Below, piece by piece: positions 10,111-22,351 of a DNA stretch of 64,000 nucleotides; position 1 is the stretch's first letter, and every line of letters starts with the position of its first letter. Position numbers and translations under genes: made by a program. The stretch comes from Clarkia xantiana subsp. parviflora (lineage: Eukaryota > Streptophyta > Magnoliopsida > Myrtales > Onagraceae): positions 30,468,761 through 30,532,760 of the forward strand of contig JAPTYO010000008.1 of the NCBI GenBank assembly GCA_036873135.1, read 5' to 3'. The notes below the pieces were generated by a model. The model was given only the letters and a program-made list of their open reading frames with translations, was not told the DNA's origin and ran no database searches.

Positions 10111-13100
10111 TCAACTTCAAGCATAAGATGAGTAGCAGCCTCCCCGTTTCGATCGGTGGCTTTGTTATGGAACCAAATACTTGTTTAAGACAAGGGGTTA
10201 CTTAGTTTCAGTTTGTTGAAGGGATAAATGGAAATTTCCAAACGTAAATTGATCATGAACACACCAAAAAAAATAATGAATAAATAAATTGAGGGCAAAT
10301 CTCACATTCGCCCAAACATACTGAAGCAAAAACACCAATTTTCCCTTGTTGAAAGGAGAATACGAACAAGGCAATTTATTGACATCGTATTACATACCCC
10401 GGAGCTGAATAATATGATGATGATGGTAGAAGTGATCATTAGTGCATAGTCAGTTGTTGAACTCGACGGTGAAGAATCGGCAAACTGTAAGAATAACATA
10501 TAAACTTAGCATTTGTAAAACACATAATTTAGTTTAATTTGGAGAAAGATTAGTATAAATCACCACCATAAATCATAAACTTCAATTTAAATAATTAAAG
10601 AGCTCAGAATGGAATATTCACCTGCATTATCTCCCAAACTGACATGGCCCAAGGACTTAAAGGTGTAGCAACCAGAAATATCAAAATACTCGATTATTTC
10701 ACCATTGACAACAACCTACCAATAAAAGAATTACATCATTATACTTATTGTATGCTACCAATTAAAGATTAACATTCTCACCCTTCTTCCTTCTTTTTCA
10801 ACGTCATAAAGCTTTATGACATACCTACTATAATATAAAAAAATGTAACCTTCTGTTTTCTCTTTTAATTTTCACCATTATAAAGCATTACGACACGCCT
10901 ATTGATAATTGCAAAAATAAAGCACCCGCAAAGTATTATGCATAATGGAGAAAAATCTATTTTTTCTACACATAATCTTTATAAATAAGTGATTTTGGTT
11001 GATATTTGGCATATAATTAGAAAGCCAAATCAACATTTCATTAATTTGAAGCGAAAGTCATGTGTATGTTGCACTTCTGATATATATATATAGGAGGGTC
11101 ATCTATTACTATACTTAGAAACTGTCTATAGGACATCTTAAACAAACCCCTTATCAACAACAGAAGTATTTTCTGCAAAAAAAAAAAAAAAAGATTTATA
11201 TTTTATTAATACATGGAACATAATTAGTCTTAATCATAATCAACAGTGTGACCAATAGATTCTTCACTGTAGAAAATGGTCAGGATAAATATTGCTTCTC
11301 AAGAATTTAGTTGACATACATAGGAAGAAAATGCTCAACATGCGGGCGGTTTCTACTAATTTACATCAACGTAAATATAAAATAAAAAGAACCATAAAAT
11401 TGCAGCATGATGCTTTTTTGAAGTTTTTTTATGAAAGCTTTTTATAAGCTTTACCAAATATCTTTTACCACACAGAAGCTGAAAAAATCAATCATGATTC
11501 CAACGTTCATGTGGTAACATATATAAGGGTGTCCAATTATATCCTCAGATAGATGATATTGATACCAGATGCAAACACATCCCTGCATAACAAATGTTAG
11601 AAATATTTATTGTTATATATGATAAAATGCTTGCAAAATATACATGGACTAAAGAAATAGAAATCATAGCCAACCAACAATTGCCAATCAAACTTTACGA
11701 TAAAGAATCATAAAGACTTCTAGCTTACCAAACACCCATTTATGTCAAACAACTTGTATCAGTTAACAACTTTATAACAATTTATCTAAGTTTAAGGTCT
11801 TTCATTCCTATTTTTAAAAAAAAGTGAATGAAAACTATGAATTGTAGCTTGCCACCTGAACATCCCTATATTACATGGTATATATCAAGGTATGATTAGA
11901 TGCTAGTGTTTTAAAAACTGAAACACAAACAGAGCATTTCAAGTAGATAGTAGGAGGAAATACATATTTTCAAGTTACTAAATTATGATGAAGAAATTTA
12001 CTTGTAAGAGAGTCATACATCTTCTCCTCGTTTACAGTAGAAGCTGTAAAAGAAAAGGTGGAATTGAATCAAAATTGTATGATTGAAACCTCAACAACTC
12101 CTGGAACCAAAACAAATACGAACCAATTCAATAAGCAATGAGACCACCCATCTAATTCATTCATTCATTATTTGAGCTCAAGTAGAATACTTATCTATGC
12201 TCATGTGTACATCAATGAAGCTAATAATCAATATATGAGTTGACTTTAGATTCTACTAATGTCCAAAGAAAAAAATCAGATGCTTCAAGAACGATGATCA
12301 TCATCAACTAAACTATATAGAGAGCATAACACATTAAGAGTTCATTTACAGCATTCAAGTCGAGTCCATTGAAAGAAACCCTTCCACGCCTCTTCACTGG
12401 AACTTTTGTTCCGATTCCATGTCCAAACAAATAACCCAAACTAGTCCAGTATCACATCTCATTACATTAGAGATTCACTAAATTCCAGCAACCCCAGTTT
12501 AGAATATACTGATAACATCATCAAGATAAATTGATTAGAAAATCAAAGAACCATCGTCGACATGCTGCATTAAAAAAACACTTAAACAGAAGAACCCCAG
12601 TCCTAATGAAAACCTAACTATTTGAAGTATGCTCAACTCAGACCCATTATCTGAATCAATTTCCGAAGAGCAGCAGTATAGGCAAAATGAAATCTTAAAA
12701 CCTGGTTAAATATTGTAGTAGTTACTATAAGTTATACATTTCTGTCATGAGTATGCTAAATCTCAATTCTAAGGCACTATCAAACAACTTTAAATTCTGA
12801 TTTTACTTGTGGCAGCACATCAACACAGACCATGACAGTATCAAGCAACTTAAGATACTGCATTCACTGATATAGACTTCTTTGCAAATACCTAGAAATA
12901 CCTAATACTAAAAATGCTGAATTTACTCATATATATATATATATAAACCTAAACCTACAGATATCAAGAAATCTATTAGAAAATACAAAATTTACTGAAT
13001 ATATACAAACAACTTGATTAGAGAAAAGTTCATCATGCTGAATGATAAATTGCGAGCTTTATCTTATGATATCACGCCAGTCAGTTCAACTTAGAAACAT

Positions 13101-14830
13101 CACGAAGAATTTTCCAATCAGAATCCGTGTCGTATAGCACAGTTTTCAGAAGTTAAACTAAAATGACCTGAGTAGTCATAATCAACACCCAGCTAGCAAA
13201 GAAACAGATATTCCTACCATAGAAGGCTTTGATGATATTCACAAATAGTGCACATATAGTTCTGCAAATAACAAACACATTATAATCCTGTAAATATACA
13301 ATCCTGCAAGTGTTTAAACCCTAGATCACAAAACTATATACTCTAAGTCGGCGTTACTCTATTACTTGGTCTAACCCAAACCTAACATTCTTCCAATACA
13401 CGTGAGAAGTCACAAATTTAAACAAAGTCAACCTACAAAGCATCACATTGGCCACAAGTTCAGCAAACAATTTGGTATTCAATATTCAGTAGCAGACAAT
13501 AATGTTTCTCCTGATTAATCCACATATTAATTTGCACGGATGCTTTGCTATTCGATATTGCCCATGCTTAAGTCAAACATACAAAATCGTTCATTGTTGA
13601 AACATAATCAACATTTAACTTAAATATTAGAACCACATAATCTAATATGCCATTCATTCACCACTCATGCATAAATAACAACATCATCATGTTTTAGAAT
13701 TCATAAACACATGCATGGGAGTTTCAATTGACTACCAATAACATACCATAAATTCATCATTCATGTGTTTATTCAGACCATTATAAACATGAGATTCTAA
13801 TTCATAAAAACATGAGATGAACGAAACAAGTAAACTCTAAGTTGGTCACTTTAACAACGACAATCAAGATACTATACATACTAGTACATGTTGTTCATCC
13901 ATATGTAAGCAACGTAATTACAGACCTAAATAACTTAATTAAACTGATCTAGCATACTATCATTAATTATATAAAAGAGGGAAAATAGTTACCTCAGTTA
14001 AGAGTCATGTTCAGTCGTACTTACCTTAGTAAGTAAGTTTAATGGCACCAAGGTCTTGCCCAGTACGAAGATGGGAAGTACATAGTGGTGTACTTGCCCA
14101 TTGAGTATTGACCCATTCTGATTCTTCCACACTTTTCAACACTGCTGCGATTTTTCGTTGAACGATTTCAAAGTCCATTCTGATTTCTTAGACTACGATA
14201 TTGTTGAAACACTTCGATCCTAGGATGGCGCTTTGTTGTCCGAGAAAAATCGCATCGATCCTGCGGACTTCAAAACTTGGATACACACCTGTATATCAAT
14301 ACATTATCATCTTGGAAACGGACTTGGAAATTAAAGCCATTCACCTTCAGCTCTTTGCATCGAAACACTGCTGCGCATCGCGATAACCGATATTTTAACA
14401 CCTCACGTGGATGTGCTAGAGGTATAGATGGAGAATCCTCCTCTTATCTACCTTTCCGATCTTCAATACGAAGGTACTGGTGGCAGAGTTGTGGTCGTTA
14501 ATCGAGGAAACAGGCCATCCGATGAATAAATCATCACAATTAGGTTAGGGTCGAGGCGATGGATGACACTGTTCTGCTTCTGACCATATGTAGATGCGGG
14601 GAGAGGAGTATATGTGGGGAGATGAATGAATTAAATGGAAGAAGATGAGACGCTTCAACTGGTTTCTTCTGAGCGAAGCGTTTAGGGTTCCATAGGAGTG
14701 AAACATGTGGTCCAAAAGGGGAGGGGGGGGGGGGGGGTAAAAGGACGACATGGTTGAATGAAGAGGAAAGCTGAGAGAAAAAAATATAGAGGCGCGTGGA
14801 TTGCACGCGCCGAGCATAAAAACAATTAAT
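10111..14830 (-). other. Exon-like islands in AT-rich DNA; possible unresolved minus-strand gene
   Basis: Several minus-strand islands look like exons with good splice borders, but I could not join them into one reading frame. Near 14177 an ATG opens MDFEIVQRKIAAVLKSVEES and runs to a stop beside a strong donor (AAG|GTAAGT, near 14024). Near 12340-12440 lies GHGIGTKVPVKRRGRVSFNG. Near 10627-10713 an island with AG and GT borders (NGEIIEYFDISGCYTFKSLG) is followed by one at 10302-10482. Near 10125-10190 there is a possible last exon ending HLMLEVEQ plus stop. The C-rich stretch 14545-14800 on the minus strand could be a leader with a TATA-like start. I recognise no family. It may be a diverged host gene, a decayed one, or chance. 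Between the islands I see only AT-rich DNA. Confidence 0.3.
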
Positions 14831-14856
14831 AAAGTGGCGCGTGTATTACACGCGCG
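14791..14856. repeat. Pair of near-identical short GC hairpins
   Basis: GGCGCGTG-GATTG-CACGCGCC at 14791-14811 and GGCGCGTG-TATTA-CACGCGCG at 14836-14856: two 8-bp stems with 5-base loops, 24 bases apart. They lie just outside the left end of the MULE. Function unknown. Confidence 0.8.
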
Positions 14857-14927
14857 CGTCAGGAAGAATGCATTTTTTCATCGGTGAAAATTTTCCAACA
14901 ATATCTTACTATGTTAGAAATGTTATA

Positions 14928-15208
14928 GGAAAATTTATGAAATTGCCCCCCTACGAAGTTCGAATTTTGAAAAATGCCCCTCGGAATGGGGTAATTATGA
15001 AATTGCCCCGTCCCACTGATATTATCAGCGGGACGGTCAGCGGGACATAACCTGTCCCGCCGACTGCCACGCGGGATGATCTGTCATCCCGCGTGGCTCC
15101 TGTCCCGCTGGTAATACCAGCGGGACGGGAACCCGACAAAACGGGTTCCCCGTCCCGCTGGTATTACCAGCGGGACAGGACGGCTGGTTTCGGAAAAAGA
15201 AACCAGCC
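14928..15208 (+). repeat. Left TIR of the MULE, built of stacked GC-rich hairpins
   Basis: After about 80 AT-rich bases the TIR becomes a row of adjacent palindromes: about 15009-15035, 15036-15064, 15066-15097 (GCCACGCGGGATGA stem), 15102-15126 (GTCCCGCTGGTA/TACCAGCGGGAC), 15130-15147, 15152-15176 and 15182-15208. All but the last reappear in the same order in the right TIR. Similarity to the right TIR stops near 15189. Confidence 0.93.
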
Positions 15209-15786
15209 GCCCCCTTCCCCCAAGCCGATATCTAACCCTAATTTTTTTCCACCCATCTTCTTCCCTTCTCCTCCTATTTTCTATAAGAACCCCATTTCTA
15301 TACCTTAGTAAAAATATAATTCTCTCATCATTTTACTTATAAAAAGAGTTGTATTTTCAATCTTAAATTTTCAAGGGGAATGGCTTACCATGGTGAAGGC
15401 AGTTCTTCCGGTTCAAGAAGAAGGATGAGTTTTGGCAAGGAACTAGGAGATAATACCGTGCTCTACATGAATAACGTACACAGGGCTAGTTTTGTCCAAA
15501 CGGACACGGTAAATTTTCTATTTTCTCTGTAAATATAAATGTTTATATTGATACATAGATTAAATTAGATTGCGTAAATAGAGTACAATGCCAAATAAAT
15601 ATGTTATTGATACGAAAGTAGATGTTTTTTTTTTGTTTGAAATAAAAGTATTTTTATAATTTTGAAATAAAAAAAATTGAAAATCGAAATTTAAAAAGAA
15701 GAAATTACTGAGTTTTGTTTTTAAATTTTGAAATTTGACAATTTCTTTATAAATGTCCAATTTAAAATTAGAAATCATAAATTAAA

Positions 15787-16720
15787 ATTAATGTGCTTTA
15801 AAATGTAGAAAATTATTTTTGAAATTTTAGACTATTAATTAAAATTTTAATTAGAAATTTAAATAACAAATCAGCGATTTTAGATAGTTTGAAATTATTG
15901 TCGAAATTATGTAAAAACAATTTCCAAATTGAAAACAAAAATGTTCATTATTGTCTTCCGGTTCCAATTAGTGTGTTATTAAATGTTAACCGTAATTACG
16001 AAATTTAATAGTTTTTTTTTATTTCTTATTTAAATACAAAATATAAAAAATAAAAAATATTTGGTTTTCCAATTTCGAAATTATATTAGAAGTTAAAAAA
16101 ATTCAAATTTAAAATATCAAACTGAAAAATAGAGATTAGACAGTTTTTTTAATATGTATATTAAAAAATAAAATAAAAATAGAAATTATGGTGCTATTAA
16201 ATTTTGAAATTAATTACGAATTTTCATGGTTTCTTTTTAATTTCTTATTAAATACGGAAAAAAATGTAAAAATTTTTGGGTTTTCAAATGTTCAAATTAT
16301 TCTAGAAATAGTAAAAAAAATATATTTCAAATTTTTTAAAAAAACATTATTGAAAAATAGAGATTAAAATGTATTTTTTTAAATTTAAAATAGATATTAC
16401 TGTGCTATTAAGTGTTGACATAATTTACGAAAATTTTGAAAGTTTTTAATTTAAAATCGAATTTATATCGTTTTCAAATAGGGTTTCTAAATAACTGTAG
16501 AAATAATAAAAAAACTAACTCTCAAATAAAATTAAAAACAGGATTTAAAAATAGAGATTAGATTAGACGTTTTTTTTTTTTTTTTACATTTCGAATATAA
16601 AAACATAAATTAGAGTGTTATAATATATTAAAAGTATTTCTGAAATTTGATAGTATTTTTAAATGTTGATTTTAAATAGAGAAATTAGAATTAGGAAAAA
16701 TAGATATTGGACATTATTGA
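15787..16720. repeat. Degenerate tandem repeats, about 210-220 bp, in intron 1 of the PMD gene
   Basis: Landmarks of the form ATTA(G/T)(T/G)GTG(T/C)TATTAA...TTACGAA recur at about 15967, 16186, 16396 and 16610, with a poorer start near 15787. Copies are separated by T-rich and AAATAGAGATTA segments. Very AT-rich; no coding potential. Confidence 0.7.
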
Positions 16721-16767
16721 AGAAATATTTTTACATTGAAACAAAAATTGACGAATTAATTATTTTG

Positions 16768-19700
16768 CACTACAAGAAAATAGAGTTTTAGTAGCAGCTG
16801 AAAAATGTCGCTGCTATTAGTTGTTGCAAAAGGAAACTTTTTCCATCAACTATAAAATATCGCTACTAAAATAACATTTTTTAACGAAGAGCATACCGCT
16901 GCAAATAGAAGCTTTTATCAGCGCCTCCAGTTGTAAGTAAAGCTTTTCTATTATGTCGGCTTAAAATGTCGCTACTAAAAGTCACATTCACCAACACCTA
17001 TATGATTATACTAAAACCTACTATCGGCATGTCCTTTCAGCTGCTACTAAAATTATTTTAGCGTTGCTAAATCTTCTTTATCATGGTGGTTCATATACCG
17101 TTACAAAAGGACACTTTCACCAACGAATTATTGCCGCTACAAAACATAACTTTCAGCAACTGCACTTGGCTGTTGGAAAAACAAACTTTTAGTAACGACT
17201 GTTAGTCGCTGCAAACTGTACCTTTCACCAACGGTAGTCTACAACTGCAGTAGCTTTTAACATCCAATATTTTCGCTACAAAAATGGCTTGCAACAGCAA
17301 CTCTTTGTCTCTACTGTAAGTGAGATTCAGCAACAACCATTTGCTGCTGCAAGAAGTGGCGTTCAGAAAAATTACTAGCAAAAATTTACTAATGTCAACA
17401 CACTAATTCCCTAGCCTAAATTTTACTAGCAAAAAATCCTACACAAATAAAGCCTAAGAAATAAAATTGGACTTTGGAAAAAAAAACAGAAATTTAGATG
17501 CCCAAGTCCACTTTTCATCTTCAAAAACCCTAACTATTACCACCGTAGACTCAATGTTTCTTCTTCATCTCCTTGCTGCGCAGCCACTTTCTTCATGGGC
17601 GACTCCGGACAACTCCTTGAGGCAAGCTTCGGTAGGGGACGGGATTGGAGAGTGCTTGGCTGCAGAGGCGGGGCCACCGATAAATAGCGCCATGGGGAGG
17701 AGCGAGGCTGCTGTTGGACGGGTGAGTTCGGACAAGAAGACTTGGTCCGGTGAGGAAACCGGGGTTGCCATGGACGGAGTCTGGATGTCTGAACTCCACA
17801 TATGGTTTCGCTGTCGATGGTGGAATTGCTGATCGATGAAGGGAAGGAGTCGATGTGGAGATGACTACTGGTTGGGATCTGACGGCGCCAAACCGACGGT
17901 GGTGTCAATCTTGGATCGAAACCGACGGCCAATTAAATCTACAGTCGGGATATGTTTCCTTAATCCGCAGAGGTGGTGGTCACCGGTTGAGGTTAGTATA
18001 CTGAGCAACCTTTGTCATGGGCTGGGGACGCTCATCTGGATGCAACTATTGTGTCTTTGTTGCAGAGCTCCACTAGAAGCAGCCATCCGTCGCCTGCTCC
18101 ACCGAGACAACCATATTTCCCCCGACTGCGACACTACTTTTCTAGTGCACGAATGTCGTCTTTGTCCAGGAAAGGGCAACAATATGTTGTTGGAGATCTA
18201 TAGGAGGGCAGCTGAAGAGCCATCTCGTCCATATGACCACGGCTCCGTCCAATTTAAATGATGGGTCCAGTCTACTCTGTCCACCAGTGCCATCCAGGGT
18301 AATTAACTTAATCAATGTGGCTATTAATCAAATGAAAATTTCATCTGAACATGTGAATTGAGTTTTCTCTGAATATTACAGAACAGATCAAGGAGTCCCA
18401 GTCGCCCCTACAGCCCATTCAAGTTCAACAATTGCAGCAAATGGCTTCAGCTTCCTTTGATCTGCCATCCTCAAATTCTGTTGCAAGGTAAACTTAATTG
18501 TTTGAGTTTTGAACTTATCTAACGGATTCAATCTTAAAGACATATTTGAATTGAATCATTTTTACTCAATGAAGTAAATACCAGGCTAGTGAAGGATTGA
18601 AAATCGGCCTAGCAAATGTGATTTTTGCACGTTCCTTTAATTTAATGTTGTGTATTTGTTAAGAGAAGTATGTAGAAGGTGGAATGGTGAAAATGTTGTA
18701 TATAGCTAAGGACATTGGGTATTATTACTAATAAAGAAGTACATACTTTTTAATTATCTTATGCTTATATGTATGTTGTAAGTAAATCAATTGAAAAAGA
18801 TTAATACACCAACAATGTACTACCTTACAACAATTTTGTTAAGTTTATTGCATTTTTTTTCTAAAGTTAAAGTTGAAGAGAATCATCATTTTGCTTATTT
18901 AGAATGTGCTTCCATTTAGGGTGTGAACGACACATGTTGACATCATGAGAAGTGTTTTTGATGTCCTACATGGTGAGATTATAATTACTTCTTTTAACTT
19001 GTTTTATTCATCAGGTTGGTCACTTTCATCTTGTGAAGCCGTATATGGTCACAATGCATAACAGCAATGTGTCAGCTTTGAATGATATGTGGAGGAGTAA
19101 GACTATAATTGGATACGGTGACTTGCACAATGACTATGATTGGATATGGGTGACTTGCACGATAACTTTTCCTCCTGCTTTCTTCCGCAGAGATACAAAA
19201 GAAGACTCAACTTTTGGAAATTATATTAGCTTGAGTTTTGGAAATTTTGTGCTTGCGCTTGTATTGACGAATTCATGCTTGTATACAATATTTGAAGGTG
19301 TATAATGGATAATTTAACAAAGTGGCATTCAAGTTGATACTTTTTTATTTTGTTTGAATTGAAATGATTTAATTTACTTTAAATTCTTAAAACTTAATTA
19401 ATTGAAATCCAAAAATATTGTATATTAGAATCACATATTTTGTAGCAGCAATTGTTTGTTACTAAAAACTTAATTAATTTACCATTACTGTATAGTGATT
19501 TTACCGACTAATAATTTTTGCTGCTAATACAAACATTTAGTGGCAGATTGCTGCTAAACATAAGCTTTAGAAACAAATTTGTTTTGTTGCTAATACATAT
19601 CTTTAGTGGCGGCAGACATTTAGTGGTGGAACATTGTTGTTACTAATACCTTTAGCCACGGGGTTTTTACCAACGACGTTTTTGCAGCGACAGTGCCTCT

Positions 19701-19778
19701 ACTAAAAGCTTTAGCAGCGGCATTTGGAGTTTTAGTAGCGAATTTCTGCTGTTACTATTATCCTATTTCCTTGTAGTG
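16768..19778. mobile_element. Non-autonomous CACTA (En/Spm) element nested in the MULE
   Basis: Left end CACTACAAGAAAATAG and right end reverse complement CACTACAAGGAAATAG form the inverted termini. The flanking 3-bp duplication is TTG (16765-16767 and 19779-19781), as expected for CACTA elements. Both subterminal regions are crowded with short repeats of the type GTCGCTACTAAAA / TTTAGTAGCG in both orientations, typical transposase-binding repeats. No TNPA/TNPD-like transposase is visible. The interior (about 17460-19310) contains exon-like sequence, listed separately. Confidence 0.93.
17462..19310 (+). other. Exon-like captured sequence inside the CACTA element
   Basis: This interior is much richer in GC than its surroundings at 17540-18270 and has open frames on both strands. 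An island at about 18381-18490 is bounded by ACAG and AAG|GTAAAC and reads PLQPIQVQQLQQMASASFDL in one frame. I recognise no family. It could be host gene fragments picked up by the element or remains of its own gene. No intact long frame spans it. Confidence 0.4.
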
Positions 19779-21912
19779 TTGAACTAATAACGAATAGTTT
19801 CATGTTGATAGATCGAGACTCTGTGGCCCGAGTCACACTTTAGATGTGCAAAATTGTGGGAGATAGACGTACGAACTGCGGGGTTCGTCAACCGGGCGGG
19901 CTTTCTTGATGCAGGATTGACATCTCGTATTGAGGTAGATGTTGGAATGATGCATGCTTTAGCGGAGAGGTGGCGACCAGAAACCCACAGTTTTCATCTT
20001 CCTACAGGTGAAATGACGATTACTCTGAAGGATGTGGCGATGATCTTGGGGTTAAGGATAGATGTTCCGCCAATATCAGACCATTACAGAGATGGAATTG
20101 TATTAAATCCCGAAGTTTCAGTTGCGGGATTTATGAAAAATCACACTCTATCTCTTTTCCAGCGTTTGTTTGGTGAACAACCGCCTGCCGACGAATTAAT
20201 CAAAGGGACGTGTGATCTCAAGTGCAGCTGGTTGAAGAACACTTTCTTGAAAGAAAAAAACCATCCTCAGTTCATAACAGACGATGATGAAGAAGCAGAA
20301 AAGAGAGCACGTGCGTATATATTGTGTCTCTTAGGGACAGTTTTATTCGCAGACTCCAACGGATCGTTGGTGCCACTGCAATATTTATATTTTATCGAAG
20401 ATCTGGACGTGTGCAGTCTATAAAGTTGGGGTTCTGCTGTATTGAGCCACTTGTACAGGGGATTGTGCAAGTGGACTTGTAAAAAGTCAGCGACCAACAT
20501 CGGCGGTTGTGGTGTGCTAGTACATGTATTGAAAATGCATTATTAATATTATTAATTACTTATATTATGTAATGACATTTATCTCATATATAGGTGTGGT
20601 GTTGGACGTATCTCGCGCTTGGTAGACCCACGTGCTTTGGTCATGTTGAGGCTGGTCGTGCTGTCGGTTGTTGGTGGAGAGAGAAAAAGAGTTCACAGAA
20701 AACTGTCCAAACTCGTACTAGGTGGTTTTACCGAGATGAACTTAAGATATTGAAGAACTCTGCGGTATTAAACTTAAATAATCGATCATTAGAATGCCAT
20801 ATTATATTTATAGTTAATATGTTGACTCTAATATTGTTATAACACAGGTTACTTGGAACCCATGGACCGCGGAAGTTGCATCAATAATGCCACAAATTGC
20901 CAGAGAAGGTTGGGAATTGGCATACTTACAACTACCTCTGATCCACTTTAACTCTGTGGAATATCAACTGCCACAACGAGTGTATAAGCAGTTAGGCTTT
21001 GGATTTTATATCCCCGAGGTGTTCCCTGATCGGCAATTATGGGATCGCCTCCACTCGTGTGCCCAATGGCAGAAGTCACCGCTAACACCGTGGCATGTTA
21101 CCCATGAGGAGTACATATTGTTGTGGAACAACCGCAATGATCGTGATATGTATCCTATCCCTGAGCCCGAATGTGTGAGGTCGAAAGAATATTTCAAGTG
21201 GTATCGTCGTATTACAACTTCTTTAGCTAAAGATCACCCAGAAGTTGAAGTTGAAGCTGAAGAAGTTGAAGAACAACGACCATTGCATGTTCGCTCTTCG
21301 TAGGGGTATCTCGGTCAACACGGTGACATGATAAGCTACATGGTAAGACAAAAGAAATATATCTTTATAAGTCTACAATTAAGTCATTTGAATAACCACT
21401 ATTACGTGAATTGTTGAACAGGCGCGTGGCTACAGTCTCATGTACAAACAGATAAGAAAATTGATGCATGATAATGGCCCTCCTAAGGAGCGTTATAAAA
21501 AAATGATGGACATCACAACTCATTGCTTGACTGTTTCTGGGCAACATGACATGCTCAATATACTTGAAGATGGAGAGATGTCTGACTGTAGCATCGAGGA
21601 GGAACGTGAAGACGCACAAGAAATGGATATACCTGATTCCCAACCTCCAATGGCTACTCAGTTTTCACAACCAGGATTTGTACAAGATAGGTTCGCCATG
21701 TCACAGTCTGCAAGGCCCGACCCATTTCCTGGGCCTTATCCACCACCAGCTGGGCCTTATCCAACACCAGTCGGTCCTTATCCACCACTGCGTGGGTCTA
21801 TTTCTTCACCGATGGGCCTCTCCAAGCACCGTCTGGGCAGTTCCCACCTTCTTATTACGACTATTACAACCCGTATATTGGGTATCAACCACCTCCCGGT
21901 GGGGGGAACTAA

Positions 21913-22351
21913 ACGTTATTGTAATGTTATTTTGACATTTCTTTTTGGATGATTGAAGGTGGGGAATCCTTTTTTTTTTTTTTTTTGCGATAGACGTTTT
22001 GTGATAAGATTATATTTTCTACTGACCAAATATTAATGTAGTTACTAGTTAGTTCACGGTTAGATTAGGTAAGTAATGAACTAAGATTTATCACTTATTA
22101 TCTATATTATGTGACCATACAAAATTTGTCATAAAAATATATTAGCATAAATATATAACATAGGAAAAACAGTTTTTCTGACCGTATAAAATATTATAAG
22201 ATTTATTTAAGTAATAGTCAAACACATTGCAAAAATAACACAAATTAGCAACATATAAAATTCAGACTCCAGAACAAGTTCATTACAATACCAAGATTTA
22301 AAGTTACATTTAAAATAGAGAAATACAAATGATAACATTACAACAACAGCT
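21913..22351. other. Spacer between the convergent PMD and transposase genes
   Basis: AT-rich, with a T run at 21969-21986. Presumably holds both genes' 3' untranslated regions; no other feature seen. Confidence 0.5.

Larger units (their letters stand above)
15380..21912 (+). pseudogene. Plant mobile domain (PMD, MAIN-like) gene of the MULE, five exons, disrupted
   Basis: Exons fit 15380-15508, 19812-20519, 20594-20764, 20848-21342 and 21422-21912, with matching phases, giving about 664 codons. The protein starts MAYHGEGSSSGSRRRMSFGK, then has PMD signatures (LAERWRPETHSFHLPTGEMT, TLKDVAMILGLRIDV, LQYLYFIEDLDVC, AVLSHLYRGLC), and ends in a proline/tyrosine-rich tail (YDYYNPYIGYQPPPGGG). PMD proteins are long known both as TE genes and as host silencing factors such as MAIN; molecular activity is unclear. 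Lesions: TAA at 20421-20423 inside the PMD, TAG at 21301-21303, and a one-base loss near 21812 before the tail. Intron 1 is 4.3 kb because it contains a CACTA element. Codons outside the lesions remain well conserved, so decay is recent. Confidence 0.9.

Noticed and set aside
14429..14530. Short plus-strand frame MENPPLIYLSDLQYEGTGGR
   Set aside because: Only 33 codons with no support; it lies opposite a possible minus-strand leader.
15009..15208. GC hairpins as bacterial-type terminators
   Set aside because: The setting is a plant transposon end, there is no T tract after each stem, and the mirror copy lies at the other end.
17537..17932. 131-codon minus-strand frame as a gene
   Set aside because: It overlaps a plus-strand frame in the GC-rich CACTA interior, shows no family motif and has no splice or start context.
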